Positions 56,923-64,000 of a stretch of DNA of 64,000 bases are shown piece by piece. The DNA is from Leptospira abararensis (GTDB taxonomy: Bacteria > Spirochaetota > Leptospiria > Leptospirales > Leptospiraceae). The notes under the pieces were generated by a model that was not told the DNA's origin, searched no databases, and was given only the letters and a program-made list of their open reading frames with translations. The translations under genes and the position numbers were made by a program. Each line of letters begins with the position of its first letter. The first letter of the stretch is position 1. The stretch lies in assembly GCF_016918735.1 (NCBI RefSeq), contig NZ_JAFFPR010000050.1, positions 248,001-312,000 of the forward strand. Direction: 5' to 3'.

Positions 56923-57510
56923 TCAGTTTACTTTTGGTTCTATATTGATACTCTCTAATATCAAAAAGGAATGCATAAGAATCTCTTTCCATTCTTCATC
57001 TGGAAATTTGGGATGATAGATCAGATTGATGGAGACCTTGTAAGTTTCTTTGGTTTCCTTAAAATAATAAAAGGCATTAATTTTTGTACCGAGTAATTCC
57101 CCAGGCCCGAGGAGTATCGTAGTTTTGTCCGTTTTGAAAGTAAGTAACTCCACCCATTTATTCACTTCATAGGGAGGATTTCCGAAATCGCTGGCTTTGG
57201 ATTCTTCCACCAGAGTCTCATAAGTTTTGAGCGAGTCGGGTAGAATCGATACAGAAATTAATAGCGAAAAACATTCCTTTTCTTGCATGCAATCCGCTTT
57301 GAAGAAGGTAATTGGAAATTTATCTTTCATATGGATGGAGTCAGAACGTTTTGCCATTTTGGGAACAGTGATGGACATTCCTTTGACTTTCTGCACTTCC
57401 GTTGCAGAGAAATCGATCCCACGGAAAGTATCGAGACTTGCTGATTCTGTAGCAAAAATTGTTAGAATTGGAAAGGCAAGTAGCGCGATTAATTTGAATT
57501 TATTTTTCAT
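56923..57510 (-). CDS. Hypothetical exported protein
   Basis: 195 residues with a signal peptide (KNKFKLIALLAFPILTIFATESAS). Mature part resembles a small beta-rich lipid-binding or stress-related fold, with a Cys pair in KADCMQEKECFSLL. No family named with confidence. Confidence 0.55.
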   Translation of the reverse strand: MKNKFKLIALLAFPILTIFATESASLDTFRGIDFSATEVQKVKGMSITVPKMAKRSDSIHMKDKFPITFFKADCMQEKECFSLLISVSILPDSLKTYETLVEESKASDFGNPPYEVNKWVELLTFKTDKTTILLGPGELLGTKINAFYYFKETKETYKVSINLIYHPKFPDEEWKEILMHSFLILESINIEPKVN

Positions 57511-57716
57511 TGTTTTCTTTATGGTTTCCTTGGATTTTTTCCCATTTCACCTAACAAACTAGACTTGGCTTTGGGTCTAGAAGTAGGTCGGTAACAAGTG
57601 TTTATATTTTATCCCAAAAAATTAAAGCAATAAAAACTTAAAAACGCATTTATTTTCTCTATAAAGTTTTAAAGTTTTACACGTATAATACTGGTTTGCT
57701 TCTGTATTCTATAAAA

Positions 57717-57908
57717 ATGGCAAGCTTCGGTGAGATAACTCAAGGTGGAAATAATATAAACTATTTGTTTGGTATTGATATGAACCACTCGAATTCTTTT
57801 TACTGGAAAACTGGATCGAATCGTATTTGCGCAGTCAAGATTCGGTTTAGATTCTTCCGCGATAAGAGAAATACTGATTATAAGATAGGAATGATGACAT
57901 TTTTCTAG
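57717..57908 (+). pseudogene. Possible 3' remnant of an outer-membrane protein gene
   Basis: An ATG-led frame of 63 residues ends in aromatic strand pattern AVKIRFRFFRDKRN-YKIGMMTFF, the terminal Phe and alternating pattern being like a beta-barrel end. It has no ribosome site; a TATAAT is at 57684-57689. The 431-bp gap 57511-57941 shows nothing else. Low certainty. Confidence 0.25.
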
Positions 57909-57941
57909 ATATATATTTTTCTAAAAAGTAATTATAAAAAA

Positions 57942-58667
57942 TTATTCTCCGCTGATTTCTAATAAAAAAGCATTAATATCATCTGAGTATTTCCCGTTTT
58001 TACTCACACAATAATCATATATTTTTTTATGTTCTTTCGCATTGGCTTTGACCGACCATCTCGCTGCTGAAAAAATTAATACTTCATTTATAGAATTTTT
58101 ATTCGTTTCTGTTGCTAAAATTAATTTATCTAAAAAATCTACATCGCCAGTAGCAAAAAAAGAACTCCAAAGCATATCTAGAAATACTGCATCTGTTAAT
58201 GGGACTGTTTTTAAATCAATTGGATTGGTATTGGAGGATAATTTGGTTAAAACTTGTTTTAGTTCTTCGTTATTTGTGGATTTTAGAAAATTTTGAATTT
58301 CAATTTTTCCATTTTTTCCACCAGCAAGATACATGGAATGTGCAAAATTATAAATGTCATCATTGGATAAAGGCGTTAGATTTTTAAACCAAATAGGTAT
58401 TTGTTCATCATTTGTTCTAAAAATTTCTGCGAAAAACGGGACAAAATGTCTCTCTAAATCTTTATTTTCATTTAGTTTCTGATCCCGAATGTACTTCATT
58501 GCTTTGGGAACTAATTCTAAATTAGGATTTGTATAATAGTACTTTAAAAAAATATTCAAATCATTTGCCGAAGATATTTTATTTAAAGTAAGAACCTTTG
58601 ATTCTTCTGCAAACAATGATAAACTCATGCCATAAATGAATATAATTGATAATAAAGCTTTTTTCAT
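57942..58667 (-). CDS. Hypothetical exported protein
   Basis: 241 residues, signal peptide (KKALLSIIFIYGMSLSLFAEE). Helical repeats suggest a TPR/HEAT-like architecture. No family recognised. The 126 bp upstream before the RDD pseudogene hold no gene. Confidence 0.6.
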   Translation of the reverse strand: MKKALLSIIFIYGMSLSLFAEESKVLTLNKISSANDLNIFLKYYYTNPNLELVPKAMKYIRDQKLNENKDLERHFVPFFAEIFRTNDEQIPIWFKNLTPLSNDDIYNFAHSMYLAGGKNGKIEIQNFLKSTNNEELKQVLTKLSSNTNPIDLKTVPLTDAVFLDMLWSSFFATGDVDFLDKLILATETNKNSINEVLIFSAARWSVKANAKEHKKIYDYCVSKNGKYSDDINAFLLEISGE

Positions 58668-58793
58668 ATATACCTACTAAATCATCTCTTTGTATGATTT
58701 TGCGGAAGAGTATCTAACTATTGAATCATCTGTAAATATATTTCAGAAAAATGAAAATACATTGGATGGTTTTTTTGATAATAGTTCACCTTT

Positions 58794-59179
58794 TTACACA
58801 AACTGAGTCAGTTGCTGTTTTTTAGCACCTAAGATGGTGAAGAGAGACAATCCCCTAAATTGATTTTGCTAATATACCTAACTCAGCTCTTGAAGAAATT
58901 CAAGTTTTTTGCATTACTGGAGACCACTCTTAAACCTTTGAGGTAGTGTCCCGGTGTGGCTCGAAAGAATGTCACACGGAGTGGATCGTATAAAAAAAGG
59001 AAAACAAAGAAGACATACTGAGCAATCCTTCCATCGGCGTTGAAGAATAAGATGATTTTCGCAGAGATAAAAATAATCAAAAGGAAGAATATCGCATCAT
59101 AAATCATCGCCATGTAACGGTCGCTCAGGGAGGCTGCTGCGGAGCTAAGATCATTCGTTGGGGTTGGGGAGGTGGTCAT
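58794..59179 (-). pseudogene. RDD-family membrane gene with stop and frameshift
   Basis: The first 98 codons are an intact RDD start: ASLSDRYMAMIYDAIFF, then YDPLRVTFFRATPGHYLKGLRVVS. A TGA at 58883 interrupts after NLNFFKS. In the same frame VRYISKINLG follows, then a one-base loss in a G run (GGGG instead of an expected five) shifts to RGLSLFTILGAKKQQLTQFV, ending TAA at 58794. Two independent lesions, so it is probably dead. Confidence 0.75.
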
Positions 59180-59272
59180 TGGTTTTGAGTCCTAGTGTGT
59201 AGGCTTGTTTGAATTAACTAAATCATAAAATTTGTGATTCAATGTGCTTGAATCACAAATTGGGTTGGTTAT

Positions 59273-60007
59273 TTAGTTGGAACAAAGTTGATTATATGCG
59301 TTGTTAGCATTTTGATAACCAAGTTCTGAGGCTTTTTTTAAATCAGAACATCCTTTCTTTTGGTATTCTTCGCCTTCCTTTAAGATTGTTAATAGAATGA
59401 CTCCTCGGTTGTAGAATGAAAAAGCATTTTGGTTATCTAGATTAATTATTTGTGTAAACGATTCATATGCTTTTTTGAATTCTTTTTTTTTGGAAAAAAT
59501 GACTGCAGTTTCTACAAGCGCCTCGACCCATTCCGGATCGCGGGATAAACATTTTTCAAAATCTTCCAGTGCCTTATCGAGCATATTCAGTTTGTTAAGA
59601 GATTTTCCTCTATAAAAGTATGAATTAATATATTTGGGATTAATTTTTATCGCATTATCTAGGGAATTTACCGCTTTATCAAATTCTTTTAAATAAAATA
59701 AGGTATACCCTTTTTTAAAGTGGAGTTGATCAGAATTTGGTTCCAAAGTTAATGCTAAATCGAAATCTTGAATTGCTTCATTGTATTCATTTAGATTTAC
59801 TTTGATCCAACCACGAATATCTATTGTATTTGCATTGTTAGGATTCAGTTTTATAGCGTTATCACAGTGTTGAATTGCTAACTTGAATTGTTTTTGGTTA
59901 TAAGCATTTACACAAGTGTCTAATTCATTTTTTGATTGGTCATTGTTTGTTGTCTGACTGTATACCGGAATTCCAAAAAGAATCAGCACTAATAAGATTT
60001 TTTTCAT
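59273..60007 (-). CDS. Exported TPR-repeat protein
   Basis: 244 residues, signal peptide (KKILLVLILFGIPVYSQ). About five to six TPR motifs with A-x-x-x-F-D-x-A-L-x-x-x-P pattern (AIQDFDLALTLEPNSD, AVNSLDNAIKINPKY). Periplasmic protein-protein interaction module. The last 30 residues are a Sel1-like (CSDLKKASELGYQNA) run. Confidence 0.82.
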   Translation of the reverse strand: MKKILLVLILFGIPVYSQTTNNDQSKNELDTCVNAYNQKQFKLAIQHCDNAIKLNPNNANTIDIRGWIKVNLNEYNEAIQDFDLALTLEPNSDQLHFKKGYTLFYLKEFDKAVNSLDNAIKINPKYINSYFYRGKSLNKLNMLDKALEDFEKCLSRDPEWVEALVETAVIFSKKKEFKKAYESFTQIINLDNQNAFSFYNRGVILLTILKEGEEYQKKGCSDLKKASELGYQNANNAYNQLCSN

Positions 60008-60121
60008 TTTTATATCCTAAATAAATTTAATGGCGATTGTATTTTATAGAGTAACAATGTTAAGCTGAGGAGAATCGCCATCCCACCACCATTCCCTCAA
60101 ATGATTGCAATCAAACTATCG

Positions 60122-60838
60122 TTACCCTATCCCCCACCGGATCACTACCGCCGCAAGTCCTCCACCCACTAACGGAACCACTACGGGAAGCCAGGCATAT
60201 TTCCAATTCGATTTTCCTTTATTAGGAATTGGTAATAGCGAATGGATGATCCTTGGACCAAGATCGCGGGCGGGGTTAATCGCATAACCAGTGGTTCCAC
60301 CCATAGAAAGTCCAATGGCCCAAACCAGTAGACCTACGAAACCGGTTCCAACAACGCCTGTGGCACCACCGTTAAACGGGGAAAAGATGGCGTGGATTCC
60401 GAGAATCAAAAGAAAGGTTCCTAATCCTTCACTGATCACATTGGAGAGCGTGTGTTCGATGGCAGGTTCTGTAGAGAAAACCGCTAATATCTTTCCTGGG
60501 TCTTTGGTTTCTTTCCAATGAGGAAGGTAGTGTAAATAAACGAGTGTAGCACCAAGGGCAGCACCGCCGATCTGGGCTAGGCTATAGGGAAGGAAAATGG
60601 AGAAATCTCCTGATTGGATGCAAACAGAGAGGGTCACAGCAGGATTTAAATGAGCGCCGGGACTCCCTAAGGCTTTCGCTACCAAAACTCCAAAACAAAC
60701 AGCGAGAGCCCAAGCTGTGGTGATGGTGATCCAACCGCCGTCCTTGGCCTTTGATTTTTCTAATAAAACACCGGCAACAACACCATCACCGAGTAGAATG
60801 AGAACAGCAGTTCCAAAAAATTCTCCAACAAGTTCCAA
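60122..60838 (-). CDS. glpF: Aquaglyceroporin (MIP family), GlpF-like
   Basis: 238 residues, six TM helices and two NPA loops: NPAVTLS and NPARDLGPR. The Asp after the second NPA-Arg (NPARD) marks the glycerol-conducting group. Passive channel for glycerol and small polyols. No glpK beside it. Divergent from maeB across a 133-bp gap. Confidence 0.9.
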   Translation of the reverse strand: MELVGEFFGTAVLILLGDGVVAGVLLEKSKAKDGGWITITTAWALAVCFGVLVAKALGSPGAHLNPAVTLSVCIQSGDFSIFLPYSLAQIGGAALGATLVYLHYLPHWKETKDPGKILAVFSTEPAIEHTLSNVISEGLGTFLLILGIHAIFSPFNGGATGVVGTGFVGLLVWAIGLSMGGTTGYAINPARDLGPRIIHSLLPIPNKGKSNWKYAWLPVVVPLVGGGLAAVVIRWGIG

Positions 60839-60971
60839 ATGGGCCCCCTATGGCTTTTCGTAGGACTTTATCTAAAGGGACATAGCACCTTCCGCAACCT
60901 TTTTTGGAAGGCCATCCTTCCAATTTATTCTAGGATTTTCCGTTCAATCATAAATCGTGGGAAAATAGACC

Positions 60972-62264
60972 ATGAAAAATAGCGCGCTTGAGTATCACTC
61001 TAGGTTTCCGAAAGGAAAAACCAAAGTAGTTCCGACTAAACCAACGGAGAACAGTTATGACCTGTCCTTGGCCTACTCACCGGGCGTCGCTTACCCTTGC
61101 CTCGAAATCGAAAAACAACCAGATCTCGTTTATGAATACACTAACCGAGGAAATTTAGTTGGAATTATCACCAATGGAACTGCTATTTTAGGTCTTGGTA
61201 ATATTGGAGCTTCGGCTGGAAAACCAGTGATGGAAGGAAAGGCAGTTTTATTCAAAAAATTTGCTGGAATCGATGTGTTTGATATCGAAATCAATGAAAC
61301 CGATCCGGAAAAATTTATAACAATTGTTAAGGCCCTCGAACCAACGTTTGGTGGTATCAACTTGGAAGACATCCGTGCTCCGGAATGTTTCCATATTGAA
61401 AAAACTTTAGATGAAAGTATGAAAATCCCTGTATTTCATGATGACCAACATGGAACGGCAATTATCTCTACTGCTGCACTTCTGAACTCGCTTGAGATCA
61501 CTGGTAAAAAAGCAGGCGATTTAAAAGTTGTCATTAATGGGGCGGGAGCTGCTGCGATTTCCATCGCCGAGATGTTAACTCATATTGGAGTCAAACACGA
61601 ATTCATTTATATGTTGGATTCACGCGGCGTGATCAATCACAAAAGAACTAACTTACATGAAACAAAGTTACCTTTTGTTCGCACAACTGACGCAGAAACT
61701 CTAGAAGATATTTTTCCGGGAACCGATCTTTTTATTGGAGTCTCTGTTGCCAATGTAGTGACAGAAGCCATGGTAAAGACGATGGCTGAAAAACCCATTA
61801 TGTTCGCTCTTTCCAATCCTGATCCAGAGATTCCTTATCCTGATGCCAAACGTGCAAGACCAGATCTCATTATGGCAACGGGTCGCAGCGATTATCCTAA
61901 CCAAGTGAATAATGTCCTTGGATTTCCGTTTATTTTTCGTGGGGCACTTGATGTTCGTGCTAAAGTAGTGAATATGGAAATGAAGTTAGCTGCGGCGTAT
62001 GCACTGAGTGAGCTCACAAAACTTCCTGTTCCTACAGAAGTCAATGAAGCATACAATGAATTGGAAATCCGATTTGGTGCCGATTATATCATTCCCAAAC
62101 CTTTAGATTCACGTGTTCTTTACCATGTGGCACCCGCAGTGGCAGAAGCTGCCGTGAAAACGGGTGTAAACCAAGTAGAATATCCTGGACGAGAGGCTTA
62201 TGTGAAATTTTTGGAATCGATCATGGCCCAACAAAAAGAACCAATCAGCGTTTTGGAAATCTAA
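60972..62264 (+). CDS. maeB: Malic enzyme (NADP-type, MaeB without PTA domain)
   Basis: 430 residues, the minimal malic-enzyme length without the fused phosphotransacetylase. [27 protein letters not shown] (split by function), FHDDQHGTA with the metal-binding D, and the cofactor motif [14 protein letters not shown]. Oxidatively decarboxylates malate to pyruvate. Cofactor preference cannot be read directly; NADP is family expectation. Confidence 0.92.
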   Translation: MKNSALEYHSRFPKGKTKVVPTKPTENSYDLSLAYSPGVAYPCLEIEKQPDLVYEYTNRGNLVGIITNGTAILGLGNIGASAGKPVMEGKAVLFKKFAGIDVFDIEINETDPEKFITIVKALEPTFGGINLEDIRAPECFHIEKTLDESMKIPVFHDDQHGTAIISTAALLNSLEITGKKAGDLKVVINGAGAAAISIAEMLTHIGVKHEFIYMLDSRGVINHKRTNLHETKLPFVRTTDAETLEDIFPGTDLFIGVSVANVVTEAMVKTMAEKPIMFALSNPDPEIPYPDAKRARPDLIMATGRSDYPNQVNNVLGFPFIFRGALDVRAKVVNMEMKLAAAYALSELTKLPVPTEVNEAYNELEIRFGADYIIPKPLDSRVLYHVAPAVAEAAVKTGVNQVEYPGREAYVKFLESIMAQQKEPISVLEI

Positions 62265-62294
62265 AAAAAATCGTTTTTCCCCTAGAAAAAGTAC

Positions 62295-62341
62295 TTGTCT
62301 AAATTTGTGCAACGCACATAACTGTGTTGTGCATTGCACAA
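62295..62341 (+). promoter_or_regulatory. Twin palindromes overlapping the phasin-like gene promoter
   Basis: TGTGC-AAC-GCACA (62306-62318) and TTGTGCA-T-TGCACAA (62327-62341) are palindromes with centres 22 bp apart, about two helical turns. TTGTCT (62295-62300) and ATAACT (62318-62323) are spaced as -35 and -10 with 17 bp. A dimeric regulator binding here would block the promoter. GC-palindromes of this kind occur before PHA granule genes, but the regulator is not in the window. Confidence 0.55.
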
Positions 62342-62366
62342 ATAGGTGAAAACCAGGAGCTAAATT

Positions 62367-62738
62367 ATGGAAAAACAAATCATGGACATTCTCAACGCAG
62401 GTATCGGACTTTTCCAATCAGGAAAAGAAGGTCTTGGGAAAGCAAAAACTCAGTTGGAAACAACTTATAATGAATTAGTATCAAAAGGTGCTTTGGATAA
62501 CACGGAAGACTCTGTAAAGATTCGCCAATCCGTTGACAAAATCCTAACAGACATTAAAGAATTCTCTAGTGTTGCTGGAAAAAACTACGATGAAACTCGT
62601 TCTAAAATCGTAGAAAACTACAACAAAATTGCTGAAGAAATCAAAGCAAAAATGCCTGAAGGAAAAATTGAATCCGTAAAAGCAAAAATCAATGAAGTTG
62701 CGGAATCTATCAAAAAAACAGGTGCTGCAAAAGCATAA
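62367..62738 (+). CDS. Phasin-like coiled-coil protein
   Basis: 123 residues, Lys/Glu-rich, almost fully helical (from [21 protein letters not shown] to the Ala/Lys end), like phasins and Leptospira coiled-coil proteins labelled phasin-related. CAGGAGC stands about 8 nt before the ATG. Probably coats PHA or another surface. Followed by a strong terminator. Confidence 0.75.
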   Translation: MEKQIMDILNAGIGLFQSGKEGLGKAKTQLETTYNELVSKGALDNTEDSVKIRQSVDKILTDIKEFSSVAGKNYDETRSKIVENYNKIAEEIKAKMPEGKIESVKAKINEVAESIKKTGAAKA

Positions 62739-62750
62739 GTTCACTTTATA

Positions 62751-62786
62751 AAAAAGAGGTCGGGTTTTCCGACCTTTTTCTTTTTT
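62751..62786 (+). terminator. Strong rho-independent terminator
   Basis: AGGTCGG (62757-62763) pairs with CCGACCT (62769-62775), loop GTTTT, followed by TTTTCTTTTTT. A textbook terminator for the phasin-like gene, 13 bases after its stop. The 225 bp beyond it hold no gene. Confidence 0.9.
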
Positions 62787-63011
62787 CTCTTCCTTCTTTC
62801 AAACTCTATCTTTTAGATCTTTCTTATCGTCACTTCCGGTTCCATCAAACTCACTCCACTCCCGTCAGATCAAATCGTAATCACTCACTTCACTCTTACC
62901 AGATCAACTCATTTCCATCCAATTCCCTTTTTGATTGATGATTGTTTACAAACATTCGTTTGTTTTAGTTTGCAATTGACAGACCATTCTTTTTGATTCA
63001 TTCTGGAACCA

Positions 63012-63848
63012 ATGTTTCGTTCCAGTGTTTTAATCATTTGTTTATTTTTCGTTTTTATCTCTTGTTCCCTAGCTGACCTACGCCCTCCCACCTTACAAAA
63101 TGAAGGTTTGAATCTTAATTTAAAGAAAAAAGGATTGTCGGTAATTACAAGTCCTCCTGTGAAAGAACTCACTCCAGGCAATTGGAAGGAATACAAACAA
63201 ATCCAATTTGTCATCAAAGATGTTTGGCATTCTAAGTTTGTTCGTTTTTTTACACCGATAAGAGAGTCCGAACAACGACTCCGCGTTTATTTGGATTTTG
63301 AAAAAGATGCCATGGAAGTCGAATTTCTCGGTGGTGAGAAAAAAGGCTTCATCCTTGGTCTTGTAAAAAAAGATACTTATCAAATTGCGGCTGACACCGG
63401 TAAGGTTTTTACCGGCGATGATGAAGTTCGCGTTTATTTAGAATCTCTCAGGCTTTATCTCACACTCCCTTGGCGTCTCACCGAATATCCCATCATTCAA
63501 TATGCAGGCCCGGTCCAAAAATTAGGCCAAGATTTCGAAGTGGTTTATTTTACCTCAGTCCAAGCCAATGCTACCCCGGATACAGACCAGTATGTGGGTT
63601 ACTTTGAAAAAACCAGTGGCGCCTTGGAATGGATGGAATTCACCTACCGTGAACTTTTTAGTTTTTACAAAGGGGTTTTGAAGTTTGGGTATTATGAATC
63701 TTGGAACGAGAAACAATACCCAAGAAGGATTACCATTTTAGATCGATTTGAAGATTCTGATTTTGTTCACGAAATCCGAATTGAAAAGATAGAAATTCCG
63801 AAACAACCCATGGAAGAAGAGGATAAGGTTTTGGAGTTAGGCGAGTAG
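63012..63848 (+). CDS. Hypothetical lipoprotein
   Basis: 278 residues. Signal MFRSSVLIICLFFVFISC with lipobox Cys18. The mature part contains repeating beta strands; VRFFTPIRESEQRLRVYLD and AGPVQKLGQDFEVVYFTSVQ suggest an exported beta-rich fold. No known family. Confidence 0.6.
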   Translation: MFRSSVLIICLFFVFISCSLADLRPPTLQNEGLNLNLKKKGLSVITSPPVKELTPGNWKEYKQIQFVIKDVWHSKFVRFFTPIRESEQRLRVYLDFEKDAMEVEFLGGEKKGFILGLVKKDTYQIAADTGKVFTGDDEVRVYLESLRLYLTLPWRLTEYPIIQYAGPVQKLGQDFEVVYFTSVQANATPDTDQYVGYFEKTSGALEWMEFTYRELFSFYKGVLKFGYYESWNEKQYPRRITILDRFEDSDFVHEIRIEKIEIPKQPMEEEDKVLELGE

Positions 63849-63939
63849 GTAAAATTCCTTAAGGAAACCTGAGCTATAAAAATGCAAATTTCTAGAAAAT
63901 TCGATTGAATCCTTTCTGGTTATTACTTATGTTATAACT

Positions 63940-64000
63940 ATGGAAAGTTCAGCAGTCAAAAAAACTACGATTCGGGCGATTGGGAATTCATCAGGGGCAA
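63940..64000 (+). CDS. MazE/AbrB-like antitoxin, 5' part
   Basis: The ATG at 63940 opens MESSAVKKTTIRAIGNSSGA, which matches the start of SpoVT-AbrB/MazE-type antitoxins (TTIRxIGNSxG). The gene runs off the window edge, so a toxin partner and the family cannot be confirmed. Confidence 0.6.
   Translation, partial: MESSAVKKTTIRAIGNSSGA

Overview
The window is chromosomal DNA of a Leptospira, most likely a saprophytic or low-virulence species. This rests on base composition (AT-rich, roughly 37-40% GC by eye), many spirochaete-style lipoprotein signals ending in Cys, a decayed DUF1554-type lipoprotein, two methyl-accepting chemotaxis proteins, a MotB, and a tmRNA encoding ANNEFALAA. Species identity is inference; no rRNA or tRNA gene was seen.

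Layout. 0-6.4 kb: a single-domain response regulator, then a minus-strand housekeeping run (argG, coaD, a CPA2 antiporter, ndk, a polyprenyl synthase, tlyA). 6.5-9.7 kb: a plus-strand set of nitrilase-like lipoprotein, gluconate-dehydrogenase-like small subunit and GMC flavoenzyme. 9.7-14.6 kb: pyrD coupled to an RlmD/TrmA-type methyltransferase, then a PAS histidine kinase overlapping an unusual response regulator with a C-terminal ATPase domain. 14.6-18.5 kb: beta-propeller protein, ankyrin protein, RluA, HAD phosphatase. 18.6-26 kb: EAL phosphodiesterase, DUF2804 lipoprotein, and a tight minus-strand operon (BASS transporter, epimerase, haem-c/Vgb-like propeller, MFS). 26-34.8 kb: two MCPs, a DUF3052 protein, a large lipoprotein, a TetR-hydrolase pair and a LURP-one-like protein.

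34.9-39.4 kb is the most island-like part. Two direct copies of a structured, GC-richer ~128-bp repeat bracket a PD-(D/E)xK/ParA fusion, a Fic protein and two small enzymes. 39.6-44.4 kb holds an SDR with a divergent AraC regulator, a GyrI-like protein, a broken DUF1554 lipoprotein, a YdeI-like protein and an MliC-like lipoprotein. 44.4-45.1 kb holds a GC-rich multi-hairpin block and ssrA, whose 3' end is duplicated inside that block, as at a former integration site.

45.2-51.4 kb carries lipoproteins, MotB, an AraC gene broken at a run of ten A, a VOC protein and a GH25 lysozyme with no good start. 51.5-55.1 kb is modABC followed by a complete IS30-family element that cut off the end of a DJ-1/PfpI gene. 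55.4-60 kb is poorly characterised membrane and exported proteins, including an RDD pseudogene. 60.1-64 kb has an aquaglyceroporin, malic enzyme, a phasin-like gene with a twin-palindrome control region and a strong terminator, a lipoprotein, and the start of a MazE/AbrB-like gene.

No CRISPR array or replication origin was seen. The main leads for undescribed biology are the repeat-bracketed nuclease-ParA/Fic cassette, the GC-rich block with the ssrA-end duplication, and the poly-A frameshift in the AraC gene.
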